From positions 84,329,798 to 84,393,797 of the forward strand of contig JALMGJ010000004.1 of NCBI GenBank assembly GCA_023362775.1: DNA of 64,000 nucleotides. The letters run 5' to 3'. The stretch comes from Charina bottae. Lineage: Eukaryota > Chordata > Lepidosauria > Squamata > Charinaidae. Below the pieces are notes generated by a model. That model was not told the DNA's origin, searched no databases, and was given only the letters and a program-made list of their open reading frames with translations. Positions 45,813 through 58,954 of this stretch are shown here, in pieces. The position numbers were made by a program, and so were the translations under genes. Within the stretch, counting starts at the first letter, position 1, and each line of letters starts with the position of its first letter.

Positions 45813-47394
45813 CTATTTTATATATATTGCCTTTGTGCTTTGATATTAATAAGGTGATATGATCTTATGCCACCTTAAATTATAGGTAGATTATAACTGC
45901 ATCTTACCCTGAATTTTTTTTAAAAAAATCAAGATATATGGAAGAGTTAATATCTATATACTGTATATCAAACACTTTCTCTTTCTTGAGTGCAGAATAT
46001 ATCTAAGCCTTTGTTTTGTTTCAAGAGATTGTATTGTTGAAAATGTGCAGAATTTGAATGAATATATATTGAAGGAGCTTTTTGGATTCAAGAGAGGTGA
46101 CTACAGGCATGACACAAGGGTACTACAGGCAATTTTCTTCAATTGATATTGTATTGTGAGGGACACTGATGAAATTTGCTGATGGCACAATATACAAAAG
46201 GGGATAAGGGAAAGGTCAGTCAACAGAGAGAGGATACATTGCAATTTAGAAAGCTTTAAAACTTTATGTATAAGGACAGGTAACCAGGTTATGTAATTCC
46301 ATATTCAGATTGTAAATAGTAAATCTGAAGACAATAAGTAAAACAAAATATTGGAAATCAACACAGCTTATTTGGGTTGGAAACACATACAATATTCTGG
46401 AGTACATAAATAAATATAAGACAATAGAAATTTCTCCAGCAAAACTAAAAAGTATAAAGTGTATTATTTGTAACGTAGTACATAGGTTTTATAAACAGCT
46501 TCGGTTTATTGCACAGATAAAATTATGAACCAGGATACAAGAGTTAATCAATGTAATATGGAAATTCAGTTGTTTTCCACATATGAAAGAAATAGTAACT
46601 GAATAAAATACAGAGCATATCTATCATTTTGAGTATATTTCCTACAAGAACTGTATGAAAGTTAATAGACTGGATTGAATAGTACTGAATCTATAGCTAT
46701 TGGTCAATAACATAAACTACCTCTTGCTTTTCTTAAGATGTATGCATCTGTTCTAGCTGTTGCCTCAGGAATACTGTGGGTTGATTCAATATGATTGTTG
46801 TTCACATAATTATACAATTAAGCCTACCATATTTGGACTGTAAAAACTGAACAAGTAGTAGATAGCAATAAAGAGTTAAGAGTTCTCTGTTTCTCTGCTG
46901 CCATCTAATTTTTGCAACCCAGCTACAGTAAACCCAATACTTTCTAGTGTATTGAGTTATTGTTATTAATTGATTAATTAAGCATGCCTCTGGTATTGTA
47001 CTGTTACTTTATTACCATGGGCTGCCTGTTTACATTGTAATTTTTACAGACTTGTGGGAATTACTGTAGATGTCAGTAATATAAGCAGCAGAAAAAAACT
47101 ATTCCTGCCTCAAGTATCTTTTTTGTGATCAGAGAAAAGACACAATAAGGCTTAAGGTGAGCAGTGAGGGACAGGAAACCTCTGATATAGGTCTCAGTAT
47201 GATTGATTTATGTATTGATTGAGCACTATTAAATCTGTGTTGCCTTAGTGACCACATAGATAAATTCTCTGCAGAATTATCTATCTTCAACGTGTCTAGA
47301 ATAGGTTTCTCAGTAATACATTCACTGATGTCATAATCAAGTCCATATACAGTATTTTGCTGCTGGTCATCTTCTAATTTTCTTTCCTTCAACT
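45813..47394. other. No gene; possible old CR1 scrap
   Basis: 46125-46200 contains gatgaaatttgctgatggca, which resembles the CR1 FADD region, with no other support. The rest is AT-rich and unassigned. Confidence 0.35.
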
Positions 47395-49262
47395 TTTCCC
47401 AGCAGCATTCCCAGTGTCCTGGGCCTTTAGATGCTGTTGCTGAATGTCAGGTCAGTCTATAACAAGGCTGTCCTCATCCACAATTTGATTACGGATGAGA
47501 GGGCCAACCTGGTGTGCATCACCAAAACCTGGCTGGGACCAGAGGGGGGAGTTCCTCTCTCAGAGATGTGTCCAGCTGGGTTTCAGGTGTGGCATCCACC
47601 ATGACCCCAGGGTAGTGGTGTTGGGGTAGCAGTTGCCATCCGAGATACATGGAAGGGTTCTGGGGGCACTGACTTACAGATTTCTGTGCACAAGACTCTG
47701 TTCGTTAAGTTGGGTTCTAGGGTTCAGTCAGGACTGTTGCTATTGTAGCTGCCTACCTGCTACATAGCAACCTCCCTGCCTGAGCTCCTTGACTCCATGG
47801 CCAGGCTGGCAAGGGAGTTCTCCAACCTTATGGTCCTGGGGGACTTCAATCTGCCTTCCCTGTGTGGGGTTAGAGGTAGCTTAGGAGTGGGCTGTTCCAG
47901 GTCATCCAGGGCCCAATGTGTAACAGTGGTCATACACCTGACCTGGTCTTTCTGCCAGAGCAGTGGCAAGGTGATCTGGATTTGGGGGAGCAAGTGATTT
48001 CTCCCCTGTCATAGATCATTCTCTGGTAACCCTACAGTCCTCTGGTGGTAGACTCCATAGCAAGAAGGCTAGACCTATTATATTGGTCTCCCCAGGCAAC
48101 TAATAGATTCAATTAAGTTCCAGAGGGAGCTTCGGGTTGTTCTGGAGGATCTGCTGCATGGTCCGACCAAAGTCCTGGTAGATGCCTGGAATGAGCTGGT
48201 TGCTTAGGCTGTGGATTAGATTGTGCCTGAGCAGCCTCTCCTCTCCTGGGTATCCTGGAACTCCCCCTGATTCACAGAGGAGCCAAGGGAAATAAAATGG
48301 GAAAAGAGATGCCTAGACCATTGCTGGAGGACAAGGAGTGAACTCGATCGAACATGAGCTAGATGTGCTATTAGGGACTACCTCATTATGGTAAAGGTGG
48401 TAAAACATTCTCCATCCTTATTGTATCCTCAGATAGCCACCCAGTGGCTCTGTTTCAGGTGACATGAACCCTACTGGGAGGGAATGGTTTGGGCTATTTT
48501 GAGGAATATGCTTGGCATCTGATATATATGCTCTAAGTTGGACTTTGGCCTTGAAGCAGGTCCTGTGGAGGCTATGGGGGCTAGGGCTGGTTTAATTATA
48601 TGGGGAGAGTTTAATACTGTTGGGTCTGAGGAAGTGGACAGGGTTCTCATGGCTGTCAGTTCAGCTACCTCTATGTTAGACTCATGTCCCTCCTGGCTGG
48701 TTAAGGCCACCTGGGAGTGGGCATGCGATTAGGTCTGGATGGTGGTTAATTCCTCTCTGAGAGAGGGGGTGGTCCTGCTGTCACTCAAGTAGGTGTTGGT
48801 CCATACCTTCCTCAAGAGGCCATCACAGGACCCTAGTATTCTGGACAGCTTTTGTCCAGTATCCAACCTTCCATTTTTAGAGAAAGTTGTAGAAAAGACA
48901 GTCATGCTACAGAAGAAGTGGATTATCTGGACCCCTTTTAGTCAGGGTTCAGTTCTGGGTATGGGACCTAGAGGGCATTGATCACACTCTAGGATAACCT
49001 CTGGCAGGAGTGGGATGGGGGTAGTGCATCCATTCTGGCTCTTCTTGACATCTCAGCAGCCTTCAGTACCATTGGTCATGGTATCCTTCTGGATCAGCTC
49101 CAGGAGCTTGGGGTGGGTGGCACTGTTTGTGCTTGTTCTCCTCCTTCTTCTGGGGTTGGTTCTGGTTGGTGTTGATAGTGGGGACAAGTCCACCTAAAGG
49201 CCACTCCTTTGTGGGATGCCACAGGGTTTGGTACTTTGTTCCCTCCTGTTTAACATCTCAAA
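47395..49262 (+). pseudogene. L2-clade LINE, endonuclease start to mid RT, old
   Basis: It starts with the L2 endonuclease N-terminus: LLLNVRSVYNKAVLIHN, then NLVCITKTWLG (Asn and Glu-type metal region, Glu changed to Lys). 47797-47870 gives MVLGDFNLPSL. Further on are 48660-48720 (SCPSWLVKAT), 48793-48900 (FCPVSNLPFLEKVVEK) and 49050-49100 (decayed AFSTIGHGILLDQL), ending at LLCGMPQGLVLCSLLFN. It is the only copy here that keeps the endonuclease start. Many stops. Confidence 0.88.
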
Positions 49263-49769
49263 CTTATTTGGATCATTAAGGAGTCTGTGATATCTAATCA
49301 TTTTGATCAAACAGCTAACTTATTCATACCAAGCATCCTGATATTCTGATATATTTCTTCTCTATAGGCTGTTCTGTTAAAGCTGATTCATATTTCAAAT
49401 GTTAATTATGCTCTGTCTGGATGTTTGTGTCTATACCAGCAAACAATGTAGCTAAGATATAAATAAGGAACAATAACATTTATTTTAAAGGAACTTATTT
49501 TCTAATCTTAATAGTGCCTTCATTTTAATCATCTAACATTTGGCCCTTTGGGCCTCAACTACTTTATCCCTGTGTGTGTGCAAACAATGTTTTGGAGAAG
49601 TACAAAGAATCTTGGTAGGTATAAGACAGTGAACACTCAAGCCTCCTACTTGGAAAATCATCTTCAGATGATTTACAGAATGTATAAACTCCCACAAAAT
49701 ATCTAAAAATTGCAACTCATTAAATAGTCTTTGTCAAATCCTTTTTCTTTCTCATAAGATATTTCATTT
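49263..49769. other. No recognised feature
   Basis: AT-rich, no assignment. Confidence 0.4.
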
Positions 49770-49990
49770 TTATTATTAGATTTTATCTCATCTTTCTTTT
49801 TGTCAACTCATGGTGGCAAATATAGCTAATATTCCTGCCTCTTATTTTCCCCACAACAACCCAGTGAGGTGAATTGGGCTGAGAGAGAGTGACTGTCCCA
49901 AAGTCACCCATACGGCTTTCATGCCTCGAACTCACAGTCTCCTTATTTCTAGGCTACCACCTTAATCACTACCCCAAACTGGCTGTCTGA
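49770..49990 (-). repeat. tRNA-derived SINE (Sauria-like)
   Basis: On the minus strand: cagacagccagtttggggta, then ggtagcctagaaataagg, cgtatgggtgactttgggac, then cctcactgggttgttgtggg, and a gagataaaatc end. This gives head, core and the Bov-B-like tail part, in the same order as at 53756. Confidence 0.8.
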
Positions 49991-50747
49991 TTATATATCA
50001 TATTATTGGTAATGTGTGATTTAATCTCAAAATTATTTCTTGCACCACAGAACATGAGCCCCTTAAGAAGGGGAGTGGCCTAATGCCCCTTTCAATTAAA
50101 TATTGATTACAGCCTGGATCACTGCCACAGGATAATCTGTAGCTCCTTCACTGGCCATTTAGATCAGGCAGGAAGGCAGGGATCAAGTCCCCACATGGCA
50201 GAGATAAGATAACAAAGATTCCTGTTTATTTCCTCAAGATCCACAGACTCTACCAGATAACATCAGAATACATTACCTCTGTCGTATTTTTGTTTCCACC
50301 AACCCAGCTTCCAGCTCAGAGGGAACACAAGTGATTTTACCTACAAATTATCAGCCATATAATCATAGTTTGCAATCATTGGATTATTGGGCACATCCCT
50401 ACTCAGAAGTGACCAGACTATTCTAAAGAGTGAAAGTGGCTGACATTCCATAGATGCAATAAGGTGAAGAAGAAATTCCAATTTTTTAGACTTATTGCCA
50501 CAGTGTAGGCATAAGGTTGAACTCAACCTTATGTCTAGTCATACTTGCCTCTTGTTTTCTGCCAACATGGCTCTAGGTGTCAAACTCTTGACAGCTGTGT
50601 ACAACTAAAATCAAGATTCTCCCAGGAGACCCAGCTCTATTTTCTCCAGATAAGGAAGAATGTTCAGATATTCAAAACTTGCAATGTTTTCCAAACTGCC
50701 CTCTTCTTTCTCAGGCACTAGGACAACCATAACAATTTGCTTCATCT
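49991..50747. other. No recognised feature
   Basis: Unassigned. No repeats or long frames. Confidence 0.4.
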
Positions 50748-51073
50748 CTCAGACTTCCTCAGAAAACCAAAAAGGTGGGCAGAACCCACTCAGGAGTAAA
50801 TTATGTCTAGCTCCCTGCGTGCCTTCCAGCTTGCCTCCCTGGATCTTCAGAATTTTCTCAAGCAACATCTTCACAGTGGATCCATAAGTGGCTGTAAAGG
50901 CCAATTCTGGATCCGCACAACCTCCCACAATGAGGGCATAGGTTTCCAGGTGGAAGACGGTCACGATGAGGGTTTGCTTGACGTCCCTTCCTCTTAGCTC
51001 GTTTCTCCCTTTCACCCTTTCTATCCTCTTGGCAACCAGGTACTACTCTCCCAATCAAGTGCTGAATAATCAC
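50748..51073 (-). pseudogene. Fragment with zinc-finger-like motif, probably transposon-derived
   Basis: The minus frame 51073-50858 encodes EREKRAKRKGRQANPHRDR followed by CPHCGRLCGSRIGLYSHLWIH. That is a C-X2-C-X12-H-X3-H type finger with the SRIGL-x-SH signature. I recall this kind of finger at the ends of repetitive retroelement-like proteins. The frame upstream has no RT. No family was assigned. Confidence 0.4.
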
Positions 51074-51437
51074 ACTTCCCCAACCAAACTAATATAATAT
51101 ATATATTAGTACTGGGATCCTTGATTAATTGTCAGTCCACTTCTTGACCCTGGACTTGAGGTCAAAATGCAATAAAAATTATTCAATTTCCACATGTCAA
51201 AATATACAGTTGAATGGTAGCTTTTAACAACTTCATTTTTGGCTGTGAATCAGAACCCATAGTATCAATGTCAATGACACTTCTTAGAAATAATAATAAT
51301 TACTTATCAAACTTCAATTATTTTACAGGTTTATATAATAGAAAACATGGTTCCTTCTAAACTAGTATGTTTGTGTGTGTTGTTTATTTGTGTATATAGA
51401 AAAAAACATTTGAAAATTCAGTTTTGTGCCTAAAGGT
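51074..51437. other. No recognised feature
   Basis: AT-rich spacer up to the Bov-B insertion. Confidence 0.4.
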
Positions 51438-51447
51438 AGGTGACATT

Positions 51448-51786
51448 GTTGTTGTTGTTCAGTCATTTATTCGTGTCCGACTCTTCGTGACCTCATGGAC
51501 CATAGTACGCCAGGCCTTCCTGTCCTCCACTGTCTCCGGAGTTTACTCAAATTCATGTTTGTTACATCGGTAATGCTATCTAACCATCTCATCCTCTGCT
51601 GTCCCCTTCTCCTCTTGCCTTCAGTCTTTCCCAGCATCAGGGTCTTTTCCAGTGAGTCCTCTCTTCGCATTAGGTGGCCAAAGTATTTGAGCTTCAGCTT
51701 CAGTATCTGTCCTTCCAATGAGCACTCAGGGTTGATTTCCTTTAGGATTGACTGATTTGACTCCCTTGCAGTCCAAGGGACTCTTA
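51448..51786 (-). mobile_element. Bov-B (RTE clade) LINE 3' end
   Basis: The minus frame includes RVPWTARESNQSILKEINPE, then LKLKYFGHLMRREDSLEKTL, GKTEGKRRRGQQRMRWLDSI and a W-R-x-x-V-H-like end. This is the characteristic Bov-B C-terminus. The 3' end is gactgaacaacaacaac. A 10-bp repeat, aggtgacatt, lies at 51438-51447 and 51787-51796. It is strongly 5' truncated. CpG-type tcgtgtccgactcttcgtg is kept, so it is not very old. Confidence 0.92.
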
Positions 51787-51796
51787 AGGTGACATT

Positions 51797-53755
51797 AGGA
51801 TGCTTTAAATGGAAACTTTCAACGTTAACTATAATCATAGCACTAATCACTAAGCTCCAATTGTATTATGTATTCAAAATATCACTACGTTCTTTATAGT
51901 GTGAAATGTAAAAGAACAGGCAAAATGTAGTGAGATTGTGCTATTTACAGAGCAACCTCACACACAGCTTGTTAATTCCATTGACAATTTTTGAGTTAAG
52001 CACACCATATAAAGGCATGTTTTCTTGTTTCCATATTAGCATTCAGCAGAGTTGGGTGCCTGGAGGTTAAAAACAAGGCATTTTTGCACTCCAAAAAGCA
52101 AACAACAGTAGAAAGAAGCTGGGCTTTTTGACAGAGTTACACTCTGAATGTCTTTGTTCCTGAAAAGTTTTTCACTTGAGTAAAAGTAGTGTTTTGAAGT
52201 AAGAAGTCCATGTTATGGTGAAGGAAGGGACACAATTGCCCTGATACTTTAGAAATTGATGTCAATTCCATATTTTATTCACTCTACTATTTACTAATCT
52301 ACCTTTGCCTCAACTCAGTAAGCTTAATCATTGGATGAATTCCATCTAAAAAACCTTCCTAAGAATAGCTGTGGTTCAGCAAAGTAGCTAAGTACAGTAT
52401 GTAACTTTGGGTAACCATTTTAATCCCTGAATGATTTCAAGAGGCAGAGAAGAATATGCTCCTGTATTCTAGTCTGTTTTGCACAGTGGTTCATAACAAA
52501 TACAGTCTTTTGTTGTTGTTGTTTCCTTCATTTGAGCTGTGATTATGAACAGGAACATCTGCAAGGTAAAAATTAATGTAGTGCAATATCCACAGGGTTC
52601 AGCTTGCAGCTGGGAAAACTCAGTACAAATTCGTACTAGCAATGAAGCTCACTGGCTGCATTTGAGGGAGTCATTATCTTAGCTTAACAGAACCTAATGG
52701 GTCATGAAGCTAAAGGGTATGCCATCTCAAGTTGCTTAGTGGGAAGATGGAATATAATGTGATAAACAAATGAATATTGCTCTGAATTCCATGAAGAAAA
52801 GACACAATACTGTAATTGTAATTTGCCCTTTTAATTTAATTTAAAGGTAGTGGGAGCTAGTGGTGAGAAACTTGCAGACCTCGCTGACATAGCTCCTAGC
52901 AGCTGCAAACTGCGAAGCCAATTTAAGGGATATTGACACTTGTAATCTGGCAACATCTGGAGAGCTATAGGTTCTCCACCCTTGTTGTACATTGTATACT
53001 TTTACCATTAGTACTGGAATAAACAGAATTTACATGCATTTACATTTTTGGCTGTTTTAAGAATTTTATTTTCAGTTTTCCTAATTATTTTACAAATTAC
53101 ACTAGTGCTGTAAGAGCTAGTCATCTTAAGAATCCTTTCCATGTAATCATTTGGGATTTAAAGGCACAATGGTGCCCAATCAAAATAGAAACAAAAACAT
53201 TGATGGGGAGGATGATCTACTCCAAACACGTAATGTTTAGTCATCAAAACTGGAAGCAACAGCACAGAGGATAAATTAATCCAAAGGCAGGAAACTTGTG
53301 AAATGCCCATAATCTCTGACCCTCGATAATGCTAGCTGAGTTTGCTGAAGATGAGTTTCCTCATCTTTGTGTTCACCTCAATTTGCATGTATGTATGTGT
53401 TTAGCCAAGCAATATGGGCATGCATATTGCTGACATGTGTTCTGTTAATTTGATTATTTGGAGAACAGCTGGGTCACAACGTAGACGTAATAGATAATTG
53501 GAAAGCAATACTGCATATAGGTTGCAACAGAAAGTAAAATATGACTTCCTGAAATATCTGTACTCTCAGCAATAATGGGAAGACCAAATGGAGGTTAAAC
53601 TATTACTAGAGTTTCTATAAAACTAACATTTGTAACTCTGGGGATGGTGAGAAATGCTATCCAACAATAGGGTCCCCATCCCTGTATCACACATAAAGGA
53701 ACTAAATTATATCAGCCAAATGCACACAACAGGTTTAAAGGATAATGATAATGCA
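51797..53755. other. No recognised feature
   Basis: About 2 kb of mixed AT-rich DNA. No frame beyond 65 codons and no repeat recognised. Confidence 0.45.
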
Positions 53756-53960
53756 AAGTGGTTTAGGTGCTGGGCTAGAAACCAGGAGACTGAGAGTTCT
53801 AGTCCCGCCTTAGGCATGAAAGCAGGCTGGGTGACCTTGGGCCAGTCACTCTCTCTCAGCCCAACTCACCTCACAGGGTTGTTGTTGTGGGGAAAATAGG
53901 AGGAAGGAGTATAGGTATGTTCGCTGCCTTGAGTTATTTATAAAAATAATGAAGGCGGGA
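53756..53960 (+). repeat. Sauria-type SINE
   Basis: tagaaaccaggagactgaga, gttctagtcccgccttaggc (B-box region), gtgaccttgggccagtcact, cctcacagggttgttgttgt, then the Bov-B-like 3' end ccttgagttatttataaaaa and aaggcgggataaaa. Only the first bases of the tRNA head are lost. This SINE class is squamate-specific to my knowledge and uses Bov-B enzymes. Confidence 0.88.
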
Positions 53961-54487
53961 TAAAATAAAATAATAAAATAAATAAAAAATAATAATAAAA
54001 TAAAATAAAATAAAATAAAATAAAATAAAATAAAATAAAATAAATAATAAAATAAAATAATAAAATAAAATAAAATAAAATAAAATAAAATAATAAAATA
54101 AAATAAAATAATAAAATAAAATAATAAAATAAAATAAAATAATAAAATAAAATAAATAAAATAAAATAAAATAATAAAATAAAATAATAAAATAAAATAA
54201 AATAATAAAAAATAAAATAAAATAAAATAATAAAAAATAAAATAAAATAAAATAATAAAATAAAATAAAATAAATAAAATAATAAAATAAAATAAAATAA
54301 AATAAAATAAAATAAAATAAAATAAAATAAAATAATAAAAAAAATAAAATAAAATAATAAAATAAAATAAAATAAAATAAATAAAATAATAAAATAAAAT
54401 AAAATAAAATAAAATAAAATAAAATAAAATAAAATAAAATAAAATAAAATAAAATAAAATAAAATAAATAAAATAAAATAAAATAAA
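53948..54487. repeat. Expanded (AAAAT)n satellite grown from SINE tail
   Basis: About 530 bp of AAAAT units with phase slips (AAT and AAAT). The 194-codon minus-strand frame over it is low-complexity. Confidence 0.95.
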
Positions 54488-55589
54488 TATAGTTTGGTTT
54501 TACACCACAGCTTTGCAAATGATTGCTGGGTGTCTTTAAAAATACCTTAAATGTTCATAAAAGCCCCATAACTTTTTTAAAAAAATATTTTTATTAGAAA
54601 ATAAAGTGGCATGTATAGAACTGTATTGATTTTAAACAACTCAGGCTGCTTTATTCAGATTCACATTTTACATATAACTTGCAATTCCTATATTTTTACA
54701 TTATACTGTTAAGAATCTTCACTGCTTTCACTTCTAAGTAATAATCTTAAAGACATATAACATGAGATTACATTAGTAAAACAGCCAATAATTATCAGAT
54801 TAATGCATTAATGAATTGATCCTATTTACATATCAACTTGCCTCTGGAAACTCATGGAAATTTATGTAACACTAAGAGATAAAGTTGTACTGGTGAAGAG
54901 GGAATGCTTAGAGGTAGTAGAATTTAATGAATTAATTAGGTGGATGGAAAGTGAATGAGAATATACAATGGAAAGGAAAATGAATGTGAAGTGAGGGAGA
55001 GAATAAAGGTAACTAGAAGGTGGTTAGCTGAAAGAATGAACAGAAGTGGGAAACAATGAAGTTCAAGTTTTGAGAATCTTGTGCAATGATCATGGAAGCC
55101 AGAGGATACTGGGACAATGTTTAGCTGGGATCAGGTGGTGACATGTGTCAAGTTTGAAGGAGAGATCTAAAAGGTGGCAGTGAGCTGGAGACTGGAAAGT
55201 AGGGCAAACCTGGGTGGAATGCAGAATCCCAGTCTGATGTTGTGCCACAAAAGAAAACCTTTTGCTGCAAAGGCAGTATCAGGAACCCAGTAGAAGAATC
55301 CCCAAATTTCCAGAGAACTCTGGGTACAACTGAGGCAAGTTTGGGTGCTGTGAAAATGAGAACAGGGAAATAAGCCACCATTGAAATTAGAGCAGGATAT
55401 ATTCTAATGCTGGAAACAACAAGATTTTAAGAAATTTGTATTAGAGAGTAGAACTGAGTGGGAGAGCTCTGACTTGGGGGGAAGGAAGATCGAAAGGTAA
55501 AGACTGTGGTTTAATAGGATTGGAGAAGTTGGTATCCTAATTGGGTTTGGAAGAAGAATGAAGGACAAGAGGTTGAAGTCTCAGTTACT
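54488..55589. other. No recognised feature
   Basis: AT-rich first half, G-rich second half (54880-55560). No coding or repeat motif assigned. Confidence 0.4.
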
Positions 55590-56050
55590 CTTTATGGAAT
55601 ATCTCAGGACTCAGACCTTCTCCCTTTATTATTTAACATCTATGCAAAGCTGCTACCATCTATGCAAGGCTGAAGTTGTTTGTAGGCACAGGGTGAGGTA
55701 TCATTAATATGCTGATGATACCCAGGTCTACACATAAGTCCCTAGTGAGATAGGTGTTGTGGTGACAGTCCTGACCCAGTGTGTTAATGTGATTAGGGTG
55801 TAGATGAGGAATAAAAGACTCAAGCAGAACCCTGGCAAGATAGAGAAGCTGTGGGATCAGAACCTTCTGAATCCAGAGATGATTCAACTTTAGCTCTTGA
55901 AAGGTTTGCACTACCCTATTTGGAGCTGGTTCACATGGCCAGGACAGCACATTGCATCTTTTCCTGGATCAGGATATATTGCACACAATCACTTTTGTCC
56001 TTGTCATCTCACAGTTGAACTATTGCAATTAACTCCATGTGATGAATAAT
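55590..56050 (+). pseudogene. L2-clade LINE RT scrap
   Basis: 55620-55735 reads LLFNIYAKL, then a YH-x-YADDTQVYT block. Later are the KQNPGKIEKLWD-type block and HTITFVLVISQLNYCN (55980-56030). Order as in other L2 copies, with many indels. Confidence 0.7.
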
Positions 56051-57455
56051 CATATTGAAAGAATAGCTTAGTTGTTAGTTCATTTAAAGGTTTCAGTGTC
56101 AGACCCTATAAAGGTTAAAATAACCAAGGCAATAATATTTGGAAGTAATTGCAAGTAACTGAGTATTTTACTAGACTTTTACAATGTGTAAAATAAAAAA
56201 AACTATATGATTACTGTACCTATACACACAGTCATACATACTTAAAACATAATGATATTTATAGATCTATAGCAGTCTTCCAGTAAACCTTGCCATGATG
56301 GACTAAAATTGTAAACATGAGTATGTTTAAAACATTAAGACAAAAATTCTAATGTTATGCCTTTTAAAACCTTACAGTATACACTAATGTTATATTAGTG
56401 AGTGTATTATTCTCTAATCGCTAGCATTTTGTTTTATTTGTCTTCCTTTTTTGTCAATGTGATATATTGGATGAATTAAGTGATAAATTAGAGTGATCTA
56501 TATACAGCATGACTTTCGCCTAGAGTAGTATTATGAAGGAAAAAGAAACAGGAAGAAACATATAGATTTCTCTGGCATTCCTGGAGAAATTCAACAAAGA
56601 TTAATTAATATCAAAAGATGACCTAATAAATGCAGCATTGTTTTATTTTCCTCACCTTTAATGTATGCTTTATTTTGCGAAGGTATTATTTGTGCAGCAA
56701 TCACAATATCATCTATTTTCTCTAAAATTCTTTAATTAGTTTGATTATTTTAGTCCAAAGGATTTTATTTTTGAATAATGCTGTAAAATATGTGATCTGT
56801 TTTTTTTAATAGCATCTTATACAAAACAGACATTTTTAATCAGAAATATTCTTGAAAACAAAGCAAAACAACTAAAACCAAGAAATCTTCACATGAAAAC
56901 AGCAAACTTGTTGCATATTAATTAGGACTGTGAAGGGATACTTTGCTTTGACATACATTTGTGAAAAGCACACTTTAGAAGCCACTTTGTGAAGCAGCAC
57001 AATTTCACTGTCCCTGTTTCTAAAAACAAATCTCAGCTGTGCTGCTTTGTTTCATGTCATTCCAAGCCCCACATCTACCAGTTCCAGGAGTACAACATGT
57101 GTAGAAAACTTACTATCTGACTATTCCTGTTAGTAACTGGAACTGTCTGAAACAAAACTTCAGAAATGAATCACTTTCATTGCATAAAATGCCTTGCTGA
57201 AGCAAAGTGTTGCTGCCTACAGAAGCCTAGTATAAATCCATTACTAGTTTTTTTACATAGAATTTGAGAAGGTGTTCAACCTTTTGTCCTATTTCATGGG
57301 AAGCTTGCAAGTTCTATGTTATCTCCTATTTCTGTTTTCTCCAACCTCCAGAGCTGTTGAGAATATAACTTCCAACTCATGCTGATTGGCAATTCTAGAA
57401 GCTTGGTCTGAATATATACAGTTGACACCAGATGGACAAGAATGCCTCACTCTTT
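56051..57455. other. No recognised feature
   Basis: About 1.4 kb AT-rich DNA, no assignment. Confidence 0.45.
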
Positions 57456-57459
57456 TAAA

Positions 57460-57506
57460 TCTATCCATCCATCCATCCATCCATCCATCCATCCATCCAT
57501 CCATCC

Positions 57507-57557
<51 letters not shown>
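57460..57557. repeat. (CCAT)n then (CTAT)n microsatellite
   Basis: About 12 CCAT-type units, then about 12 CTAT units. Confidence 0.95.
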
Positions 57558-58289
57558 ACAACTTCAGGGTTACATTCAGAAACATATCTGCTTGACAAAA
57601 AAGCTAGAATGAAGAAATGAACAAACTAAATCCAGAAAGTTAAGAAATTTAACTTAAATTTAATACATCATTTGATATCAAATAAAAACAGCCTCAACAC
57701 ATTCAAAGCAATGGGAACAGTCCTCAGAATGTATAGTATATGCATTCATAATACAGAGCACACTGTACAGCCAAGAAGCCCAATAGAAGTTTCCTTAGTG
57801 CCACCTAGTAGCTGGGATGTGCACAAACAGGATTTGCACAAACAGCATACACACTTCTAGTAGTACAATAGTAAAGCATTAAGAAATTAACTCATGTGAT
57901 TCCCTATTATATCAGTATCTCAATAAGGATGTATTTCCCCCCCATTCTGGGTAGAAAAGCTGACCGGTTTGGATTGAATCTTACTTTAAATTTGTAACCC
58001 ACTATAACTGAAAGCAGCCAAATGCTTTAGGGCATCAGGACATGCTTTGTGCCAGTGTTAGCTTTGTTTTCCAGCCTCTCTTCTGCTGCTAGTCTGCACC
58101 AGCTCAATCATTTCCTAATAGTCACTAAACCCAAAGAAGCAACAAAGTCCAATTTGCAAAATCAATCAGGAGTCAAGCATGGAGATATTGATAGGCAGTC
58201 TGAAAAGGCAAGAGCCAAGAATATACAATAGCACAGGTTTATGAATCAAAACAAAAGTAGAGATGGTAGGAATTAAGAAAGCAGTTGCC
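57558..58289. other. No recognised feature
   Basis: Unassigned AT-rich stretch before an L2. Confidence 0.4.
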
Positions 58290-58492
58290 TGTCACAGGCA
58301 ACTGTGCTGTACATGGGGTTGCCCTTGAAGAGCATTTGAAAGCTTCAGGTGGTGCAGAATGTGGCAGTGAGGGCAGTTAGTAGCATCTGCTTTTTGGTGC
58401 ATGTGACACCCCTGCTATGTGAGTTGCATTGCCTACTAGTATGCTTTTGACTGCAATACAAGGTGCTGGTAGTCACTTTGAAGCTCTTCATG
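58290..58492 (+). pseudogene. L2-clade LINE, RT C-terminal part (left of L1)
   Basis: Aligns to the L2 blocks that follow the catalytic region: gtgctgtacatggggttgccc, cttcaggtggtgcagaatgt, caatacaaggtgctggtagt. It ends at an L1 TSD (58484-58492) and resumes at 60688. Confidence 0.75.
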
Positions 58493-58954
58493 AGGTTTTC
58501 TCGGGGACTTCCGGTGGGGAATATGGCCAAGTGAACAGCCTTGTCCACGAGCTCCTTATGGACAGAACTGACAATGTGGTTATTTTTTTCAGGCTCAGGC
58601 TTTTTTCATGTGTCAAGAAAAAGCTCAGAATTATCCCATTTCATCCTCCAAAATGTCGCCTTGCAGCCTGAGTATCGCAAATAGCGAAGACCTGGTAAGA
58701 GACGACGGGAGGCTGGGGAAGTGTCAGGATGGAGGCGGAGTCTGAGGTGGAGGAGGATGAGCCGATTACAGAAATGGCAGGAAATAGAGTAGAAGGCATG
58801 AAATTTGAATTGGAAGTTGGGGTGTCTATTGGCCTCTTGAAGTTGGGGTGTCTATGAGGCGCCCTCTTGTTTGTATTTTTCTTTGAGTTTTTGAGCTTTA
58901 CACTTATGATTTTCAACCCCAGACATTTTTTCCCCCTTTTCTGAGACATTTGGG

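Noticed and set aside
46125..46200. Second CR1 copy
   Set aside because: Only a short likeness to the FADD region; no supporting flanks or tail.
53934..54518. 194-codon minus-strand frame of Phe/Ile/Leu/Tyr
   Set aside because: Produced by the AAAAT satellite; no protein composition and no start context.
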